A stretch of 64,000 bases of DNA from Mesorhizobium sp. GbtcB19 (lineage in GTDB: Bacteria > Pseudomonadota > Alphaproteobacteria > Rhizobiales > Rhizobiaceae): NCBI RefSeq assembly GCF_019091085.1, contig NZ_JAGXJY010000009.1:1-64000 (forward strand). The letters are read 5' to 3'. Under the pieces are notes generated by a model. It searched no databases. It was not told the DNA's origin and saw only the letters and a program-made list of their open reading frames with translations. Position 1 is the stretch's first letter. The number at the start of each line of letters is the position of its first letter. Of the stretch, positions 41,996-51,391 are shown in pieces. A program made the position numbers and the translations under genes.

Positions 41996-43624
41996 CTATT
42001 CGCTGACCACGCCGGTCGGCGCCGTCTCGATCTTGAAAGCTGCCGCCATCAGCGCCCGCGTATAGTCGGTTTGCGGGCTGCTGAAAATCTGTTCGGACGG
42101 TCCGGCTTCCATGATCTGGCCATTGCGCATGACGATGACGTCATTGGCAAGGGCGCGGACGACCTTGAGGTCATGGCTGATGAAGAGATAGGCGAGATTG
42201 TGCTTGGCCTGCAGGTTGCGCAAAAGGTCGACCACCTGCGCCTGCACGCTCATGTCGAGCGCCGAGGTCGGTTCGTCGAGCATGACGAAGCGCGGATTGA
42301 GCACCATGGCGCGCGCGATGGCGACGCGCTGGCGCTGGCCGCCTGAAAACTCGTGCGGGTAGCGATGACGCGTTTCGGGATCGAGGCCGACCTCCTTCAG
42401 CACGGCGACAACCTTGTCGTCGCGCGCGTCGGGCGAGAGTTTCGGCGCGTGGATTTTCAGCCCTTCCTCGATGATCTCGGAGACCGACAGGCGCGGGCTG
42501 AGCGACCCGAACGGATCCTGGAAGACGATCTGCAATTCGCGCCGCAGAGGACGCATGGCGCTGAAGGAGAGCTGGTTGATGTCGCGGCCGTTGAAATTGA
42601 TCGTCCCGGTCGACGAGATCATCCGGGCGAGCGCCAGGCCGAGCGTCGTCTTGCCCGAGCCGGACTCGCCGACCACGCCCAGCGTCTGGCCGGCCCGCAC
42701 GGTGACGTCGATGCCGTCGACCGCCTTCACATGGTCGACCGTGGTGCGGAAGAAGCCCTTTTTGATCGGAAACCAGACCTTGATGTCCTTGCCCGTCATG
42801 ACCGCTTTGGCGCTGAGGTCGGCTTTAGGCGGCTTGCCCTTCGGCTCGGCCGCAAGCAGATGCTTCGTATAGGCGTGCTGCGGGTTGGCGAAGATTTCCC
42901 TGGTCGGGCCGCTCTCGACGATCTTGCCCTTGGTCATCACGCAGACGCGGTCGGCGATCCGGCGCACGATGCCGAGATCATGCGTGATGAACAAAAGCGA
43001 CATGCCCTTGCGGCTTTTCAGCTTGGCGAGCAGCTCGAGGATCTGCGCCTGCACGGTGACGTCGAGCGCGGTGGTCGGCTCGTCGGCGATCAGAAGCTCC
43101 GGCTCGTTGGCCAAAGCCATGGCGATCATGACGCGCTGGCGCTGGCCGCCGGAGAGCTGGTGCGGATAGGCGTCGAGGCGTTTCTGCGGATCGCGGATGC
43201 CGACTTCGTTGAGCAGTTCCAGCGTGCGCGCGCGAGCGGCTTGATCGCGCAGGCCCTGATGCAGCTGCAGCACCTCGACGATCTGCTGCTCGATCGTGTG
43301 CAGCGGATTGAGCGAGGTCATCGGCTCCTGGAAGATCATGGTGATCTTGTTGCCGCGCACGCCGCGCAACGCCTTCTCGTCCATGGCGAGCAGGTCTTTG
43401 CCGTGGAACAGGATCTTGCCCGACGGGTGGCTGGCAATCGGGTAAGCGAGCAGCTTTAGCACCGACAGCGCCGAGACCGATTTGCCGGAACCGGATTCCC
43501 CGACAAGAGCCAGCGTCTCGCCCTTGGCGATGTCGAAGGAAACGTGATCGACGGCGATCGATTGCTTGCCGTCTTGCGCGAAGGCCACGCTCAAGTCTTG
43601 GACGGACAGTAGGGCTTCGCTCAT
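41996..43624 (-). CDS. yejF: Fused dual ATP-binding protein of peptide ABC importer (YejF-like)
   Basis: 542 aa from the ATG at 43624 (ATGA overlap with the permease stop). Two complete ATPase halves: Walker A GESGSGKSVSA and GESGSGKTTLG, signatures LSGGQRQRVMIAMAL and FSGGQRQRVAIARAM, Walker B LLIADEPTTALD and FVMLDEPTSALD, and both H-loops. The fused form is the YejF arrangement of the microcin C/oligopeptide system. Last gene of the operon 49642-41996. Confidence 0.93.
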   Translation of the reverse strand: MSEALLSVQDLSVAFAQDGKQSIAVDHVSFDIAKGETLALVGESGSGKSVSALSVLKLLAYPIASHPSGKILFHGKDLLAMDEKALRGVRGNKITMIFQEPMTSLNPLHTIEQQIVEVLQLHQGLRDQAARARTLELLNEVGIRDPQKRLDAYPHQLSGGQRQRVMIAMALANEPELLIADEPTTALDVTVQAQILELLAKLKSRKGMSLLFITHDLGIVRRIADRVCVMTKGKIVESGPTREIFANPQHAYTKHLLAAEPKGKPPKADLSAKAVMTGKDIKVWFPIKKGFFRTTVDHVKAVDGIDVTVRAGQTLGVVGESGSGKTTLGLALARMISSTGTINFNGRDINQLSFSAMRPLRRELQIVFQDPFGSLSPRLSVSEIIEEGLKIHAPKLSPDARDDKVVAVLKEVGLDPETRHRYPHEFSGGQRQRVAIARAMVLNPRFVMLDEPTSALDMSVQAQVVDLLRNLQAKHNLAYLFISHDLKVVRALANDVIVMRNGQIMEAGPSEQIFSSPQTDYTRALMAAAFKIETAPTGVVSE

Positions 43625-44760
43625 TGAAACGTCTTGCGTGGATCGAAGGCGTCGCGGACGGCCTCGCCGATGAACACCAGCAGCGACAGCATCAGCGAGA
43701 TCACGATGAAGCCGGAGATACCCAGCCACGGCGCACTGAGATTGCCTTGCGCCTGTTTCATCAACTCGCCCAGCGACGGGTCACCAGGCGGCAGACCGAA
43801 GCCGAGATAGTCCAGCGACGTCAGCGTCGAGATCCCGCTGCTGACCAGAAAGGGCAGGAAGGTCAGCGTCGCCACCATCGCGTTGGGCAGAAGGTGGCGG
43901 CGCATGATGGTAAGGTTGGGCACGCCAAGCGCCCGCGCCGCGTTGACATATTCGAAATTGCGGGCGCGCAGGAATTCGGCCCGCACCACGCTGACCAGTG
44001 AGACCCAGGAAAAGACCAGCATGATGCCGAGCAGAATGAAAAAGCCGGGCGGCAGGATCGCTGAGATAATCAAGAGAAGATAAAGTAGCGGGATTGCCGA
44101 CCAGATTTCGATAAGGCGTTGAAATATGAGGTCGGTCCAGCCGCCGAAATAACCCTGTACAGCCCCTGCGATGACGCCGATGATCGATGAGCCGGCGGTC
44201 AGCAGCAGGCCGAACAGCACTGATATACGGAAGCCGTAGATGAGCCGGGCCAGCACGTCGCGTGCCTGATCGTCCGTGCCGAGCCAGTTCCAGTTACCGA
44301 CGATGCAGTCGGGATCGGCGGTCTTCTGCGGATACTGGCTGCAGCGTTTTTCCGCGTCATAATCCCAGGACGGCCTTGCCGGAGCGGCTTCGGGTACTGC
44401 GTTGTTGACTGTGCGGTAGGAATAGCGGATCGGCGGCCAGATCATCCAGCCATTGGCGTTGATCTCGTCGCGGATGACCGGGTCGCGATAGTCGGTGACG
44501 GCGTAGAAGCCGCCGAACTTCTCTTCCGGATAAGCGACCAGGACGGGAAACAGAATCTCGCCCTTGTAGGAAGCGATGATCGGCTTGTCGTTGGCGATCC
44601 ACTCCGAAAACAGCGACAGGACAAAGAGAATGACGAAGATCCACAGCGACCAGTAGCCGCGCCGGTTGGCTTTGAAATTCTGCACGCGGCGTCGGTTTAG
44701 CGGCGACAGCCAGGGTCGCCTTGTCCGCCTGGCTGTATTCTCGGCAACCACTTCGGACAT
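43621..44760 (-). CDS. yejE: Peptide ABC importer permease (YejE-like)
   Basis: 379 aa, longer than DppC because of a large periplasmic loop after the first membrane segment (VDRQRQ-free stretch with GFYAVTDYRDPVIRDEINANGWMIWPPIRYSY split by family-typical residues), which is the YejE hallmark. C-terminal half has GTDDQARDVLARLIYGFRIS and the EAA loop AEFLRARNFEYVNAARALG. The start touches the YejB stop by one base. Confidence 0.92.
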   Translation of the reverse strand: MSEVVAENTARRTRRPWLSPLNRRRVQNFKANRRGYWSLWIFVILFVLSLFSEWIANDKPIIASYKGEILFPVLVAYPEEKFGGFYAVTDYRDPVIRDEINANGWMIWPPIRYSYRTVNNAVPEAAPARPSWDYDAEKRCSQYPQKTADPDCIVGNWNWLGTDDQARDVLARLIYGFRISVLFGLLLTAGSSIIGVIAGAVQGYFGGWTDLIFQRLIEIWSAIPLLYLLLIISAILPPGFFILLGIMLVFSWVSLVSVVRAEFLRARNFEYVNAARALGVPNLTIMRRHLLPNAMVATLTFLPFLVSSGISTLTSLDYLGFGLPPGDPSLGELMKQAQGNLSAPWLGISGFIVISLMLSLLVFIGEAVRDAFDPRKTFQ

Positions 44761-45854
44761 CAGACGTCTCTCCGCTCGAAATCGATGCGCGGATCGACCC
44801 AGGTGTATGTCAGGTCGGACAGCAGGCCAATGGCCATGCCAAGCAGCGATGTGATGTAGAGATTGGCGAAGACGACCGGATAATCACGCGTCAGAACAGA
44901 TTTGAAGCCGAGCAGGCCGAGGCCGTCGAGCGAGAAGATGTTCTCGATCAGCAACGCTCCCGTGAAGAAGGCCGAGATGAAAGCCCCGGGGAAGCCTGCG
45001 ATGACGATCAGCATCGCGTTACGGAAAACGTGACCGTAGAGTACTTTTCTCTCCGACAGGCCCTTGGCCCGGGCCGTCACAACATACTGCTTGCGGATCT
45101 CCTCGAGGAACGAGTTCTTGGTGAGCAGCGTGGATGTGGCGAATGCCGACAGCACCAGCGCCGTCAGCGGCAACGTCATGTGCCAGAAATAGTCGATGAT
45201 CTTGTTCGGCCAGGACAATTCGGACCAATTGTCGGAGACGATGCCCCGCAGTGGAAACCAGTCCCAATACGAGCCGCCGGCAAACAGCACCATCAGGAGA
45301 ATGCCGAACAGGAAGCTCGGAATGGCATAGCCGACGATGACGACGCCGCTGGTCCAGACATCGAAGGTCGAACCGTCCTTGACCGCCTTGCGGATGCCGA
45401 GCGGGATCGAGATCAGATAGGACAGGATGGTGATCCAGATGCCGAGCGAGATCGACACCGGCATCTTCTCCAGGATCAGCTTGAGCACCGGAATGTCGCG
45501 GAAGTAGCTGTCGCCGAAGTCGAGGCGGATATAGTTCCACAACATCATGCCGAACCGCTCGAGCGGCGGCTTGTCGAAGCCGAACTGCTTTTCCAGCTTC
45601 TTGATGAATTCAGGGTCCAAACCCTGCGCGCCGCGGTATTTCGAGCTGACATCGCCGGCAGCATCGAAATTGCTGCCCTGGACATCTCCGCCGCCGCTGC
45701 CGAGGCGGTCGTTGCCGCCCTGATTGTTGAGGCTGGCGATAATCTGCTCGACCGGCCCGCCCGGCGCAAACTGCACCACGATGAAAGCAAGCGCCATGAT
45801 GCCGAACAAGGTCGGGATCATCAGGAGGATGCGGCGCAGGATATAGGCACCCAT
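44760..45854 (-). CDS. yejB: Peptide ABC importer permease (YejB-like)
   Basis: 364 aa, YejB/DppB family with six membrane segments; the N-terminus MGAYILRRILLMIPTLFGI is typical of YejB. A roughly 60-residue periplasmic insert (GGNDRLGSGGGDVQG area) is usual in YejB. EAA loop near KQYVVTARAKGLSERKV. Starts 30 bp after the upstream binding-protein stop. Confidence 0.92.
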   Translation of the reverse strand: MGAYILRRILLMIPTLFGIMALAFIVVQFAPGGPVEQIIASLNNQGGNDRLGSGGGDVQGSNFDAAGDVSSKYRGAQGLDPEFIKKLEKQFGFDKPPLERFGMMLWNYIRLDFGDSYFRDIPVLKLILEKMPVSISLGIWITILSYLISIPLGIRKAVKDGSTFDVWTSGVVIVGYAIPSFLFGILLMVLFAGGSYWDWFPLRGIVSDNWSELSWPNKIIDYFWHMTLPLTALVLSAFATSTLLTKNSFLEEIRKQYVVTARAKGLSERKVLYGHVFRNAMLIVIAGFPGAFISAFFTGALLIENIFSLDGLGLLGFKSVLTRDYPVVFANLYITSLLGMAIGLLSDLTYTWVDPRIDFERRDV

Positions 45855-45884
45855 CAGGCCGCCGATCCCGCGCGAACGATCATG

Positions 45885-47762
45885 TCAGGCTTTGCCAATC
45901 TTTGCCGCCTTGCCCTTGTCGACCCACCAGAGCGATTCGACCGGAAAGCCGAAATCGGGTTTCTGCTCGGGAAAGCCGAACATGTCCCAAAAGGCGCTTC
46001 GGTGATTCGCCAGGTACCAACTTGGAATCCAATCGCGCCGCGCGCGCAAGACCCGGTCGAGCGCGCGCATGGCGACCGTCAGGCCTTCGCGATCCTTGGC
46101 GGCGCCGACGGCGTCGATCAGCGCGTCAATGGCCGGGCTTGCTGTGCCGGGCAGATTTCGCGAGCCGTTGAGAGATGCGCTGCGTGAATGGAAAAACAGT
46201 TCGAGGTCGTCGCGGGTTGGCGTCGCGCCGAAACTGAAAGCGGCCGAGAGCAGATCGAATTCGAATGTCGACTGCCGGAGCTGATACTGGGCCGAATCAA
46301 CCAGCCGGATCGAGGCGTCGATGCCGACTGCCTTCATATTTTCGACCCACGGCCCGTAAATCTGCTCGAAGATCTCGTCGTCGGCGAGGATTTCGGCCGA
46401 CAGCCGCCCTCCCTTGTCGTTCACGACGAAATCGCCCGTCCTTTTCCAACCGGCATCGCCGAGAAGCTTGACCGCCTTGCCAAGCAACTGGCGGTCCCGC
46501 CCGGAACCGTTCGACACCGCCTGGGTCACGGCATCGCCGAACGCCTCGGGCGGGATCTGATCGCGCAGCGGTTCCAGCAGGGCCAATTCCTGCGGCGACG
46601 GCGTGCCTTCGGCGCGATAATCCGACTTTTCGAAACAGGACTGCGAGCGCTCGTAGGAGCCGTAGAAGAAATTGCGCCGCGTCCATTCGAAATCGAAGCA
46701 GAGCGCGATCGCCTGCCGGACCCGGGGATCGCGGAATTGCTCGCGCCGCTGGTTGACGGCGGTGGCTTGCATGGACGGCACTTTTTCCGCGGGGAATTCG
46801 TGCTTCACCACTTTGCCATTCGTGACGGCCGGAAAATCGTACCCGGTCGCCCAGATGCGCGAGACGAACTCTTCCTTGTAGAGGATCTCGCCCTTCTTGA
46901 AGGCCTCGAACGATGCGTTGCGGTTCTGGTAGAACTCGATGCGGATACGCCCGAAATTGTTCTGGCCGCGATTGACCGCCAGGTCGTTGCCCCAATAGTC
47001 GGCAACCCGCTCATATTCGATCCAGGCGCCGGCCGACCAGCGGCCGACCTTATAGGCGCTGGAGCCGAGCGGCGGGTTTAGCTGCGAGGAATCGAACGGA
47101 TTGGCGCTGAAGAACGCCTTGGACAGGATCGGGTATTGCACGACGTTGAGGATGGTGCGCGCGGTCTGCTTTCCGGTGAACTTGAGCAGCAGGGTATGCG
47201 CATCGAGGGCGACGGCATCGGCGAATTGCGCGAGCGTCAGCGAGTAGTCCGGATGGCCCTTGTCTTTCAGCAGCTTGAAAGTGAAGGCGGCGTCCTCAGC
47301 CGTCAGCGGCGAGCCGTCATGAAAACGCGCCTGCGGACGCAGCGCGAAGGTGAAGCTGTTGCGGTCTTGCGAAATCGTCACGCTCTCGGCGATCAACCCG
47401 TAGACGGCATCGGGCTCGTCGAGCGACCTTGTCATCAACTGATCGAAGCACATCTCCATGCGCTGCGGAGCGGAGCCTTTGGGGACAAAGGCGTTCAGCG
47501 TATCGAAAGTCAGCGGGCTCTGGTTGGTGGTCCAGTTGGGCGGCAGGAAGTTGAAAGTCCCGCCTTGCGGCGCATCGACATTCACATAGTCGAAATGGGC
47601 GAAATCCGGCTTGTATTTCAGGTCGCCGAAAGCCGACAGGCCGTGCAGTTTGACGCCGGTCGGCGTCTCGGCGAAAGCCCGACCCGGCAGCAGGGCGGCG
47701 GCCGTCGCCGCGGCGCCGAGCGCCAGGAAGTCGCGGCGGGGAAGCATGAGCCGCGGCACCAT
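45885..47762 (-). CDS. Extracellular solute-binding protein, YejA type (second copy)
   Basis: 625 aa from the ATG at 47762, overlapping the first binding-protein stop as TGATG. Twin-arginine-like signal LPRRDFLALGAAATAAALLPG. SBP_bac_5 features: GGTFNFLPPNW, RFHDGSPLTAEDAAFTFKLL and LGSSAYKVGRWSAG. It is a diverged paralogue of the protein at 47762-49642; both belong to one importer operon, which widens or splits substrate choice. Close relatives take up oligopeptides and microcin C. Confidence 0.92.
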   Translation of the reverse strand: MVPRLMLPRRDFLALGAAATAAALLPGRAFAETPTGVKLHGLSAFGDLKYKPDFAHFDYVNVDAPQGGTFNFLPPNWTTNQSPLTFDTLNAFVPKGSAPQRMEMCFDQLMTRSLDEPDAVYGLIAESVTISQDRNSFTFALRPQARFHDGSPLTAEDAAFTFKLLKDKGHPDYSLTLAQFADAVALDAHTLLLKFTGKQTARTILNVVQYPILSKAFFSANPFDSSQLNPPLGSSAYKVGRWSAGAWIEYERVADYWGNDLAVNRGQNNFGRIRIEFYQNRNASFEAFKKGEILYKEEFVSRIWATGYDFPAVTNGKVVKHEFPAEKVPSMQATAVNQRREQFRDPRVRQAIALCFDFEWTRRNFFYGSYERSQSCFEKSDYRAEGTPSPQELALLEPLRDQIPPEAFGDAVTQAVSNGSGRDRQLLGKAVKLLGDAGWKRTGDFVVNDKGGRLSAEILADDEIFEQIYGPWVENMKAVGIDASIRLVDSAQYQLRQSTFEFDLLSAAFSFGATPTRDDLELFFHSRSASLNGSRNLPGTASPAIDALIDAVGAAKDREGLTVAMRALDRVLRARRDWIPSWYLANHRSAFWDMFGFPEQKPDFGFPVESLWWVDKGKAAKIGKA

Positions 47763-49642
47763 CAATTGCTGCTCTTGTACTTGGCGGCCAACGCTTTTTC
47801 CTTTTCGGTGTCGATCCACCAGGAATCCGTGTCCACGCCCAGATAGCTGGGCTGCTTTTCAGGAATGCCTAATTTGTTCCAGTAAGCGGCCCATACTACC
47901 GCGCGGTAGAATTGCGGCACCACATAGTAATTCCACAACAGCACGCGATCGAGCGCATGGGTGGTGGCGACGAGGTCGTCGCGGTCGGTGGCGAAGATGA
48001 TGCGGTCGACGAGCGCATCGATCACCGGATCCTTGATGCCGGAATAGTTGCGCGATCCCGGTGTGCCGGCTGCCTTCGAGCCCCAGAAATCACGCTGCTC
48101 GTTGCCGGGCGATTGCGACTGCTGGAGCTGGCCTGTGATGACGTCATAGTCGAAATTGTTGACGCGGTTGACATATTGGGTCTGGTCGATGATGCGCAGG
48201 CTGGCGTCGACGCCGATCTTGCGCAAGTTGGCGATCCAGTTGCCGGTCAGGATCTGATCGATCTCGTTCCAGCCGAGAACCTCGAACCTGAACGGCTCGC
48301 CGGTCTTGGCGCTGACCATCTTGCCGCCCTTGATCACCCAGCCTGCCTTGGCGAAGAGGTCGACGGCCTGCTTCAGATATTTCCGTTCAGCCTGCGGCGA
48401 GTCGTAGACCGGCAGCTTGAATTCCTGCGTGAAAAGCTCCGGCGGCAGCTTGTCGCGATATTTTTCGAGTATCTCCAGCTCCTTGCCTTGCGGCAGCCCG
48501 CTTGAGGCAAGCTCGGTGTTTTGGAAATAACTGGCGGTGCGGGTATTGTAACCGAAAAACAGCGTCCGGTTCATCGTCTCGAAATCGTAGGGAAGGGTAA
48601 GTGCTTCGCGCACCAACCGATCCTGGAACAGCGGCCGCCTCTGGTTGAGCATGAAGGCCTGCATCGGCTCGGGCGAGCTGGTCTTGAACTCCTTCTTGAT
48701 GACGTCGCCCGATTTGATCGCGGGAAAATCGTAGAACGTCGCCCACTTCTTCGAGCTGTTTTCCAGCTTGAGGTCGCTTAGCCCTCCTTTGGTGAAGGCC
48801 TGCCAGGTGGCGTTGTCGTCCAGCATGTAGGTGAAGCGCTGCGTGTCGAAATTCTCACGGCCGATCTTCACCGGCAGCTTGGCGCCCCAATAATCCGGCA
48901 CGCGCTGCCAGACGATTTCCGAGCCCGGCTTGAAGCTGGCGATCTTGTAGGCGGCCGAACCCAGCGGCGGCTCCAGCGTCGGTTTGGTGATGTCGCGCTT
49001 CTTGCCGCTGGCGTCGGTTCCTTCCCACCAGTGCTTCGGCAGCACGACGAGGTCGCCGAGGATCTTGGGCAACTCGCGATTGCCTTTCTGGTTGAAATGG
49101 AACTCGACCTCGCGGTCGGAGAGCGCCACCGCTTCGGTCACGTTCTCGAAATAGCGGCTGTATTGCGGGCTGTTGGCCTTCAGCACCTGGAACGACCAGA
49201 TCACGTCGTCGACGGTGATCGGCTGGCCGTCATGCCACTTTGCGCGCGGATCGAGGCGGTAGGTCGCCGAGGAATAGTCGGACGGATATTTGTAGGCATC
49301 GGCGACCAGCGGATGGCTGACGCTGCCTTCGTCCGTCGCTTGCTCCATCAACGTGTCATAGAGCAGCCCGCCGCCGAACGGCGCCAGGCCCGCCGCCGGC
49401 GACCCTTGCACGACATAGGGATTGAAACTGTCATACGTGCCTTGGAAGACGGCGTTGTATGTCCCGCCCTTGGGTGCGTCCGGATTGACGTAGTCGTAGC
49501 GCTGGAAATTGTCGCCGTATTTGGACGGACCGATCAACGAGGAGGTGGTGCGCCACTCATCGGCGAAGCTGGCCTGCAGGCTGGCGGCGAAGGCGAGCGC
49601 CAGCGCCGATGCGAAAAGCGTGCGGAAGCGGCCAACCCTCAT
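47762..49642 (-). CDS. yejA: Extracellular solute-binding protein, YejA type (first copy)
   Basis: 626 aa with Sec signal peptide (TLFASALALAFAASLQASFA). GGTYNAVFQGTYDSFNPYVVQG, YRLDPRAKWHDGQPITVDDVIWSF and GSAAYKIASFKPGSEIVWQRV are typical of YejA. First gene of the five-gene operon. Substrate probably peptides; the tandem duplicate follows directly. Confidence 0.92.
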   Translation of the reverse strand: MRVGRFRTLFASALALAFAASLQASFADEWRTTSSLIGPSKYGDNFQRYDYVNPDAPKGGTYNAVFQGTYDSFNPYVVQGSPAAGLAPFGGGLLYDTLMEQATDEGSVSHPLVADAYKYPSDYSSATYRLDPRAKWHDGQPITVDDVIWSFQVLKANSPQYSRYFENVTEAVALSDREVEFHFNQKGNRELPKILGDLVVLPKHWWEGTDASGKKRDITKPTLEPPLGSAAYKIASFKPGSEIVWQRVPDYWGAKLPVKIGRENFDTQRFTYMLDDNATWQAFTKGGLSDLKLENSSKKWATFYDFPAIKSGDVIKKEFKTSSPEPMQAFMLNQRRPLFQDRLVREALTLPYDFETMNRTLFFGYNTRTASYFQNTELASSGLPQGKELEILEKYRDKLPPELFTQEFKLPVYDSPQAERKYLKQAVDLFAKAGWVIKGGKMVSAKTGEPFRFEVLGWNEIDQILTGNWIANLRKIGVDASLRIIDQTQYVNRVNNFDYDVITGQLQQSQSPGNEQRDFWGSKAAGTPGSRNYSGIKDPVIDALVDRIIFATDRDDLVATTHALDRVLLWNYYVVPQFYRAVVWAAYWNKLGIPEKQPSYLGVDTDSWWIDTEKEKALAAKYKSSN

Positions 49643-49744
49643 GCGTTCTCCTCGTCGCGGAATTTACCCACCGCAATCTAGAACATTTGACGCCGGTGGA
49701 AACCGCAAGGGCCGGCTTTGTGGCGGTCCATGCAGGTTTCCTAA

Positions 49745-49775
49745 CAGAAAAGCCGGGACGAACCCGGCTTTTCTG
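49745..49775 (-). terminator. Terminator after the cytochrome c gene
   Basis: A 13-bp perfect stem (CAGAAAAGCCGGG and complement) around ACGAA. On the minus strand the second arm has TTTT and begins 24 bp past the cytochrome stop. It separates that gene from the Yej operon. Confidence 0.8.
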
Positions 49776-49798
49776 AGGATATCTCGATTACAAATTGT

Positions 49799-50461
49799 TT
49801 ATTGAGCGGGCGCGGCCGGCTTGGCCGGGGCTGCACCTTCGGCCGGCTTGGCGGCTCCGTCGGCGGGCTTCGCGGCTTCGGCAGGCTTTGCCGAGGCATC
49901 GGCGGCGGCGCCCGGCTGCGGCAGCGGCTTCGGATTGTCCGACAGCGTGCGCAGATAGGCGATCACGTTGGCGCGGTCTTCTTCCTTGGGAAGACCGGCA
50001 AAGCCCATCGCCGTGCCCTTCACGTCCTTCTTCGGCGAGGTGATGAAGTGGTTGAGGTTTTCATAGGTCCACTTCTCGGTGCCGCCCTTGGAATAGTCCT
50101 TCATGCCGGCGGAATAGGCGAAGCCCTCATGCGAGGCGACGGGGCGCTCGACGACATCCCAGAGGTCCGGGCCGACCTTGTTCGGGCCGCCCTTTTCACC
50201 GGAATGACAGGCTTGGCACTTCTTGAAGATGGCAGCGCCCGCCTCGACATTGGCGGTGGCGAGCAGGTCGGCGATCGGCTTTTCGGCTGCCGCAGGCGCG
50301 GCGGCGCCGCCTTCGGTCGGCTCCTGCGCTTCGATGGCGAAGCCGGGCTTTTCGGGGGCGGGCGAGGCAAACAGGCCGTCGGAGACGAGGCCTATCGAAA
50401 AGACGACGAAGCAGGTTCCCAGAAATCCGCCGAGCAGCTTGTTGACTTCGTTGGAATCCAT
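49799..50461 (-). CDS. cycM: Membrane-anchored cytochrome c (CycM-like)
   Basis: 220 aa. N-terminal uncleaved anchor (LLGGFLGTCFVVFSIGLVSDGLFAS), haem-binding CQACH, class I motifs GPDLWDVVERPV and the axial methionine in KGTAMGFAGL. A long Pro/Ala/Lys-rich tail (about 175-220) is an addition to the core domain. CycM-type proteins carry electrons between the bc1 complex and terminal oxidases. Divergent from kdsB. Confidence 0.93.
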   Translation of the reverse strand: MDSNEVNKLLGGFLGTCFVVFSIGLVSDGLFASPAPEKPGFAIEAQEPTEGGAAAPAAAEKPIADLLATANVEAGAAIFKKCQACHSGEKGGPNKVGPDLWDVVERPVASHEGFAYSAGMKDYSKGGTEKWTYENLNHFITSPKKDVKGTAMGFAGLPKEEDRANVIAYLRTLSDNPKPLPQPGAAADASAKPAEAAKPADGAAKPAEGAAPAKPAAPAQ

Positions 50462-50654
50462 ACGCCCCTTGCTCCCTTTTCCGGCGGACCGTCCCGTCCA
50501 CTCCGTCCGTCGGTATCGCGAACTGCCCCGAAAGGCCAGTCAAATCGGGCGGAAACTAGGTCTTTTGCTCTGGCGTTGCAACACCTATAAGGGCGCTTCC
50601 AGTGAGACCTTTTGCCACTTTTCCATCCGCGTTTTTCGACTGCTCCAAAATCCG

Positions 50655-51383
50655 ATGTCAACCCTGATCCTGATCCCCGCCCGCATGGCCTCGACGCGTC
50701 TGCCGGGCAAGCCGCTGGCCGATATTGCGGGCGCGCCGATGATCGTCCATGTCGCCCGCCGCGCCGCCGAGGCCGGGCTTGGCCGCGTCGTGGTGGCGAC
50801 CGACACGCAAGCGGTAGCGGAGGCCGTGCGGGCGCATGGCTTCGAGGCGGTCATGACCCGCACGGACCATGAATCCGGCTCGGACCGCATCTTCGAGGCG
50901 CTGACGGCGCTCGATCCCGAGAAGCGGGTGGAAGCCATCGTCAACGTCCAGGGCGACCTGCCGACCATCGATCCCGAGATCATCGGCGCGTCGCTGCGGC
51001 CTTTCGAGGACGCCTCGGTCGACATTGCCACGCTCGGCGTCGAGATCGTGCGCGACGAGGAAAAGACCAATCCCAACGTCGTCAAGATCGTTGGCTCGCC
51101 GCTGTCGGCGACACGGCTGAAGGCGCTCTATTTCACTCGCGCCACCGCGCCCTGGGGCGAGGGGCCGCTGTACCATCATGTCGGCCTCTATGCCTATCGG
51201 CGCGCCGCGCTCGAACGCTTCGTCGCGCTGAGGCCGTCGCCGCTGGAGCGCCGCGAGCGGCTCGAGCAGCTGCGTGCCTTGGAAGCCGGAATGCGCATCG
51301 ACGCCGAGATCGTCCAATCGCTGCCGCTCGGCGTCGATACGCCGCACGATCTGGAGCGGGCAAGAAAAATCCTTTCAACCTGA
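50655..51383 (+). CDS. kdsB: 3-deoxy-manno-octulosonate cytidylyltransferase
   Basis: 242 aa from the ATG at 50655. N-terminal IPARMASTRLPGKPLADIAG, RTDHESGSDRIFEAL and NVQGDLPTIDP are diagnostic for KdsB. It activates Kdo as CMP-Kdo for lipopolysaccharide inner core synthesis. pheA follows after eight bases, the common rhizobial arrangement. Confidence 0.95.
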   Translation: MSTLILIPARMASTRLPGKPLADIAGAPMIVHVARRAAEAGLGRVVVATDTQAVAEAVRAHGFEAVMTRTDHESGSDRIFEALTALDPEKRVEAIVNVQGDLPTIDPEIIGASLRPFEDASVDIATLGVEIVRDEEKTNPNVVKIVGSPLSATRLKALYFTRATAPWGEGPLYHHVGLYAYRRAALERFVALRPSPLERRERLEQLRALEAGMRIDAEIVQSLPLGVDTPHDLERARKILST

Positions 51384-51391
51384 GACGTCCC

